Source of the DNA: Dehalobacter sp. DCA
GTDB taxonomy: Bacteria; Bacillota; Desulfitobacteriia; Desulfitobacteriales; Syntrophobotulaceae
Length of the DNA stretch: 64,000 bases
Assembly: GCF_000305775.1 (NCBI RefSeq)
Contig: NC_018866.1
Coordinates: forward strand, 434,001-498,000
Direction: 5' to 3'
The position numbers and the translations under genes were made by a program. This document shows, in pieces, positions 61,246 to 64,000 of the stretch. Numbering within the stretch: position 1 is the stretch's first letter; every line of letters begins with the position of its first letter. The notes beneath the pieces are model-generated. The model saw nothing but the letters and a program-made list of their open reading frames with translations, ran no database searches and was not told the DNA's origin.

Positions 61246-61263
61246 TTGAATCAAATGATTCAA
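61246..61263. promoter_or_regulatory. Palindrome upstream of the SH3-repeat gene
   Basis: TTGAATCA-AA-TGATTCAA is a perfect inverted repeat 26 bases before the start codon of the minus-strand SH3 gene. It is a candidate operator. Confidence 0.45.
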
Positions 61264-61579
61264 TTAGTAAAAAGAAGAAATATGGATATTTGTAAACCTG
61301 CTTTATTAGGGCTCGATAAAATTAAGAATATAATTTAGTTGATCTGTGAATATTTCTTCTTTTGGCCTGTTATATTAGCAACTTGTTAATCCAGGTAAGA
61401 TTTTAAAATATTAGGATAGTATGAGGGTATTTTTTCAAGAAATTGAGTGCCTGCAGCATTGTCTGCTTTTGATGCAGCAATACTACTGTTTTTTGTACAT
61501 AACTTTGTGACAATGATTATTCACTGCTGGATATTTTTTTTTGAAAAGTTAAAAAATTAAGCAAAACTTTGTATGGAAA

Positions 61580-61640
61580 TACAAAAATGCCAGTTGGAGC
61601 TGTTGCCTTTTTAGGAACAGTGATAACTGGCATTTTTGTA
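61580..61640. terminator. Bidirectional hairpin in the 61.22-61.90 kb gap
   Basis: TACAAAAATGCCAGTT and AACTGGCATTTTTGTA form a 16-bp stem, with a second CTGTT/GAACAG stem inside the loop. A run of T follows on either strand. Neighbouring genes point away from it, so it may end a small unseen transcript. No gene is visible in the remaining parts of this 675-base AT-rich gap. Confidence 0.7.
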
Positions 61641-61895
61641 TAACTTTTAGTTTTTAATAAATTTGCAGGTGCCAATCGGTTAAATAATTGTGGCTAAGGT
61701 GTTGCAGAACTATTCAAATATTGTCTTTATATTCACCAGGAAACAATTGTCAAATATATAAAATTAAAATAGAAAGTTGGTGAATCTAATGACTATAATT
61801 TTACCAATTTACTAAAATTTTGTTATTTGCGGGTTGCTAAATCATATATTTCTCTCTTTTTAATTACTGGAAATCATTTGCAAGAGAGGGAAGAT

Positions 61896-62417
61896 ATGAG
61901 TGATCTGTATTTATTGGCACAGAGTGCCAGGGATGGCAACAAAGATGCGAAAGAAAAAATTATATGGAGATTCATACCTTTGATCAAAAAATATTCGAGA
62001 AAATTAAATTATGACGGAGCGGAATCTGATTTGATTATCGCTCTCTTGGAAATTATCAATAATTTCCCGTTTTATAAAAAAAGCAACAATGAAAAGGAAT
62101 TTATTGCTTATATAACCGTGTCGATTAAAAATGAGTATATCAAGTTATCAAAAAAATACTGTAAAATTCTCAACTTTGAAGTTGAACTTAAAGAAGATAT
62201 TTATAAGGATCCATTGATGGACATTGACCCTGAAAATATGGTTTTATTAAACATGTTACTTGAAGAATTGCCGGAAAATCAACAAAAAATTTTAAAAGAG
62301 TTATTTATTAATGGTTTTTCTGAAAATGATTTGGCCGAAAAACTCAGAGTAACACATCAGGCGGTAAATAAAACCAAAAGAAAGGCGATTAATAATTTAA
62401 AAAGGTTAATTGGATAA
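61896..62417 (+). CDS. Small sigma-70 family RNA polymerase sigma factor
   Basis: The 173-aa protein has a region 2-like part (LLAQSARDGNKDAKEKIIWRFIPLIKKYSRKLNYDGAESDLIIALLEIINNF) and region 4 (LLEELPENQQKILKELFINGFSENDLAEKLRVTHQAVNKTKRKAINNLKRLI). The size and sequence type recall the clostridial UviA/TcdR/BotR group, which switches on toxin or bacteriocin genes; the resemblance is by eye. The ATG at 61896 follows GAGAGGGAAG; the in-frame upstream extension was excluded. Confidence 0.8.
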   Translation: MSDLYLLAQSARDGNKDAKEKIIWRFIPLIKKYSRKLNYDGAESDLIIALLEIINNFPFYKKSNNEKEFIAYITVSIKNEYIKLSKKYCKILNFEVELKEDIYKDPLMDIDPENMVLLNMLLEELPENQQKILKELFINGFSENDLAEKLRVTHQAVNKTKRKAINNLKRLIG

Positions 62418-62460
62418 GATAAGAAAAGATACATAAAAAAACAAATTTAATCAGCAAAGG

Positions 62461-62511
62461 AAAAAAAGGATACTATGCCTATATCTAACAGGAAGTAGCC
62501 TTTTTTCTTGA
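62461..62511 (+). terminator. Terminator of the sigma factor gene
   Basis: AAAAAAAGGATACT pairs imperfectly with AAGTAGCCTTTTTT, ending in a T run, 44 bases after the stop codon. It also faces the convergent lipoprotein gene. Confidence 0.75.
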
Positions 62512-62572
62512 CTGTCTTTAAGAAACTCAAGGATAGTGAAGAAAACCCAGCATATATGTTGCAAAAAGGTAT

Positions 62573-63820
62573 TTATTTCAAACCCTTAGAGGTCAGTACG
62601 CGGTCTGCCTCTTCAAAATAATCTTTAATAGATCTCCATGCTCCATTGAAGAATACTTCTTCTTTTTTTGCTCCAGCTTCTCCAGTGATTGGGATACGGG
62701 TTGTAAGAATCTCCCCGATATAATAGGAACTTCCGGTCAAAACTAAGTAATCCTGAGTAATATCGAAAGCATGGATATTCATTTTATCTAAAGCTCCGTT
62801 TACCGCTGATCCTTGGGTATCTACCGGGCTATGATAAATAAAGATAAGACGCTTGTCTGTACCGTCTAAATTCATTGAAGTATAGATATGTTTTTCTGAA
62901 GATGAATATTCTTCCGCGTAGATCCGATTGTTATTAATTTTAAAAGATTGGATTTTAGTGCCGTCAGGAGTATATACTTTTTCGCTGTGTCCCCCTGTAA
63001 TATTGATGCGTTGGATGCTGTAATCTTTCACAAAATAAACGGAGTCTTGATACGGTTGAATAAGTGATACTTTATAATAATCTTCACTCATCAGGAGATC
63101 TTTTTTTGACCCGTCTGCCGAGAGTTCCCATATCTTGGACGTAGTAATAATCTTTTGAGGTTTTCTTACAGTTTCTCTTTCAATAACGAGTATAAAATCT
63201 CCCCGTGCGATAAGAGAGTCCAAGTCCGCGAATTCAGCAATTTTTTGAGGTTTAGCCCCATGGGTTGCTAAATCCAGGCGATAAAGCGAGGAATCTTTTT
63301 TATCCCAATAAAAAGCCCAATGGTCATAAAGGGAATATAAGTTTACGTCTTCTTTAACTATTTCTTCTTTCGGATTCGCCGTTTTGGTATTGATACGGCA
63401 TAATTGCATTAAATGATATACGTTAGCTTCTCCTTGTTTAAGATAATAAACATAATCTCCCGCAGTTTGGAGATATTCAATCTGACCAATGGCCAGGCGC
63501 ACCGCAGAGGATTCATTAATACCCTGACGATAAAGGCTGGTATCAACAAGGTAACCGGCTCTGTCTCCGTCATGTGAAAGAAAATAGCGATGACTATCTT
63601 TTTCAGCAACGATTGAGTTTAACGGGACGTTACCTTGCAGCGCGGGATTATCTTCGGAAGAAATCTGGTTATTCTCAGTTGAATTAGAAGAGGTATTGGA
63701 ATTTAGATTTGCTGGGTTCGTGCCAGTTTTTTGACAGCCTGAGACAACAAGAACTAAAGACAGGATCACTAGAATATAGGTAATAGTAATAAAAGAGTGA
63801 TGGATTCTCCTAAAAATCAT
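62573..63820 (-). CDS. Lipoprotein with DUF5050-like beta-propeller repeats
   Basis: The 415-aa protein has a signal sequence with lipobox (ILSLVLVVSGCQKTGTN; the Cys is lipid-modified), an Asn/Ser-rich linker, and repeating strands such as DYVYYLKQGEANVYHLMQLCRI, DSSLYRLDLATHGA and DSVYFVKDYSIQRINI. These resemble DUF5050 or TolB-type propeller blades. The ATG at 63820 has AGGAAGG upstream. It may be a cell-surface sensor or anti-sigma partner for the adjacent convergent sigma factor, but this is not shown. Confidence 0.72.
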   Translation of the reverse strand: MIFRRIHHSFITITYILVILSLVLVVSGCQKTGTNPANLNSNTSSNSTENNQISSEDNPALQGNVPLNSIVAEKDSHRYFLSHDGDRAGYLVDTSLYRQGINESSAVRLAIGQIEYLQTAGDYVYYLKQGEANVYHLMQLCRINTKTANPKEEIVKEDVNLYSLYDHWAFYWDKKDSSLYRLDLATHGAKPQKIAEFADLDSLIARGDFILVIERETVRKPQKIITTSKIWELSADGSKKDLLMSEDYYKVSLIQPYQDSVYFVKDYSIQRINITGGHSEKVYTPDGTKIQSFKINNNRIYAEEYSSSEKHIYTSMNLDGTDKRLIFIYHSPVDTQGSAVNGALDKMNIHAFDITQDYLVLTGSSYYIGEILTTRIPITGEAGAKKEEVFFNGAWRSIKDYFEEADRVLTSKGLK

Positions 63821-63921
63821 ATAAACCTTCCTATCGATAAAAGATAGTGCTGCTCGAACGATCATGTTAGAGATTATACCATAACTTCAGAACAAATATT
63901 ACAAAATATTGAAATAAATAC

Positions 63922-63957
63922 AAAGAGAGGGATCCAAAAGAAGGATCCCTCTCTTTG
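63922..63957. terminator. Hairpin terminator near the window end
   Basis: AAAGAGAGGGATCC and GGATCCCTCTCTTT form a perfect 14-bp stem with a 7-base loop. It lies upstream of the lipoprotein gene and probably ends a gene outside the window. Confidence 0.8.
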
Positions 63958-64000
63958 ATTATGCAAAGTGTCCCAGATCGATCAATCAATAAGGCTCTTC

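Noticed and set aside
1-64000. CRISPR arrays, rRNA and tRNA genes
   Set aside because: No regularly spaced direct repeats of CRISPR type and no rRNA- or tRNA-like sequences were seen; the repeats found are palindromic and dispersed.

Overview
The window reads as a chromosomal arc of an endospore-forming, low-to-mid GC Firmicute of the class Clostridia. The nearest fit is the Peptococcaceae (Desulfitobacterium/Dehalobacter/Desulfosporosinus type). The grounds are the density of sporulation genes (spoIIIAA-AH, spoIVB, spo0A, spoIIM, spoIIA, spoVA), the gene order shared with Bacillus (aroQ-pepP-efp-spoIIIA-asp23-nusB-xseAB-ispA-dxs-tlyA-argR-recN-spoIVB-spo0A-nudF-spoIIM-xerD-deoB-punA-pdp-dacF-spoIIA-spoVA), an anaerobe-type NfnAB pair, and frequent GTG/TTG starts. 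The genus is an inference. No rRNA, tRNA or CRISPR array was seen.

Layout. 1-2.8 kb: tail of an amidohydrolase, then a decayed stretch (copied DUF3102-type leader, AbrB stub), an MprF-like membrane protein and an antisense PDZ remnant. 2.8-17.5 kb: LysM protein, aroQ-pepP-efp, a LysM/GH18 spore hydrolase, the eight-gene spoIIIA operon, an Asp23/DUF2273 pair, nusB, a TsaD-like protein and nfnAB. 17.5-33 kb: IS remnant, corA with a long leader, a DUF2148 protein, and the xseA-xseB-ispA-(two membrane proteins)-dxs-tlyA-nadK-methyltransferase-argR-recN run, then a flippase-like protein and spoIVB. 33-49 kb: spo0A, nudF, spoIIM, xerD, deoB-punA-pdp, dacF, spoIIA (inverted relative to its neighbours) and spoVAC-AF. 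49-64 kb: accessory DNA with GNAT and DUF218 genes, a DUF3102 gene, a transglutaminase-like protein, and a bacteriocin-like locus. That locus holds a response regulator, a small coupled leader ORF, a secreted 126-aa protein, a DUF1430 permease and an ABC ATPase, and is split by an intact IS1182-family element. It is followed by a frameshifted SH3-repeat gene, a small sigma factor and a DUF5050-like lipoprotein.

How the genes work together. Spo0A starts sporulation. The sequences ahead of spo0A and of spoIIA both carry a sigma-H-like promoter whose -10 element overlaps a 0A box, so both look like targets of one sigma-H/Spo0A switch. SpoIIAA/AB/sigma-F then set the forespore programme, the SpoIIIA complex and SpoIVB/SpoIIM serve engulfment and cross-compartment signalling, and SpoVA proteins import dipicolinic acid. 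Housekeeping genes for nucleosides, isoprenoids, DNA repair and translation lie among them.

The most unusual material is (i) the putative secreted-peptide/bacteriocin locus at 54.2-60.4 kb with its nested inverted repeats, coupled 28-codon leader ORF and IS insertion; (ii) a family of GC-rich palindromic mosaic repeats at six sites, two of which form the 3' ends of genes; and (iii) several legible gene remnants, including a divergent HxlR/PPOX pair beheaded by what looks like one deletion.
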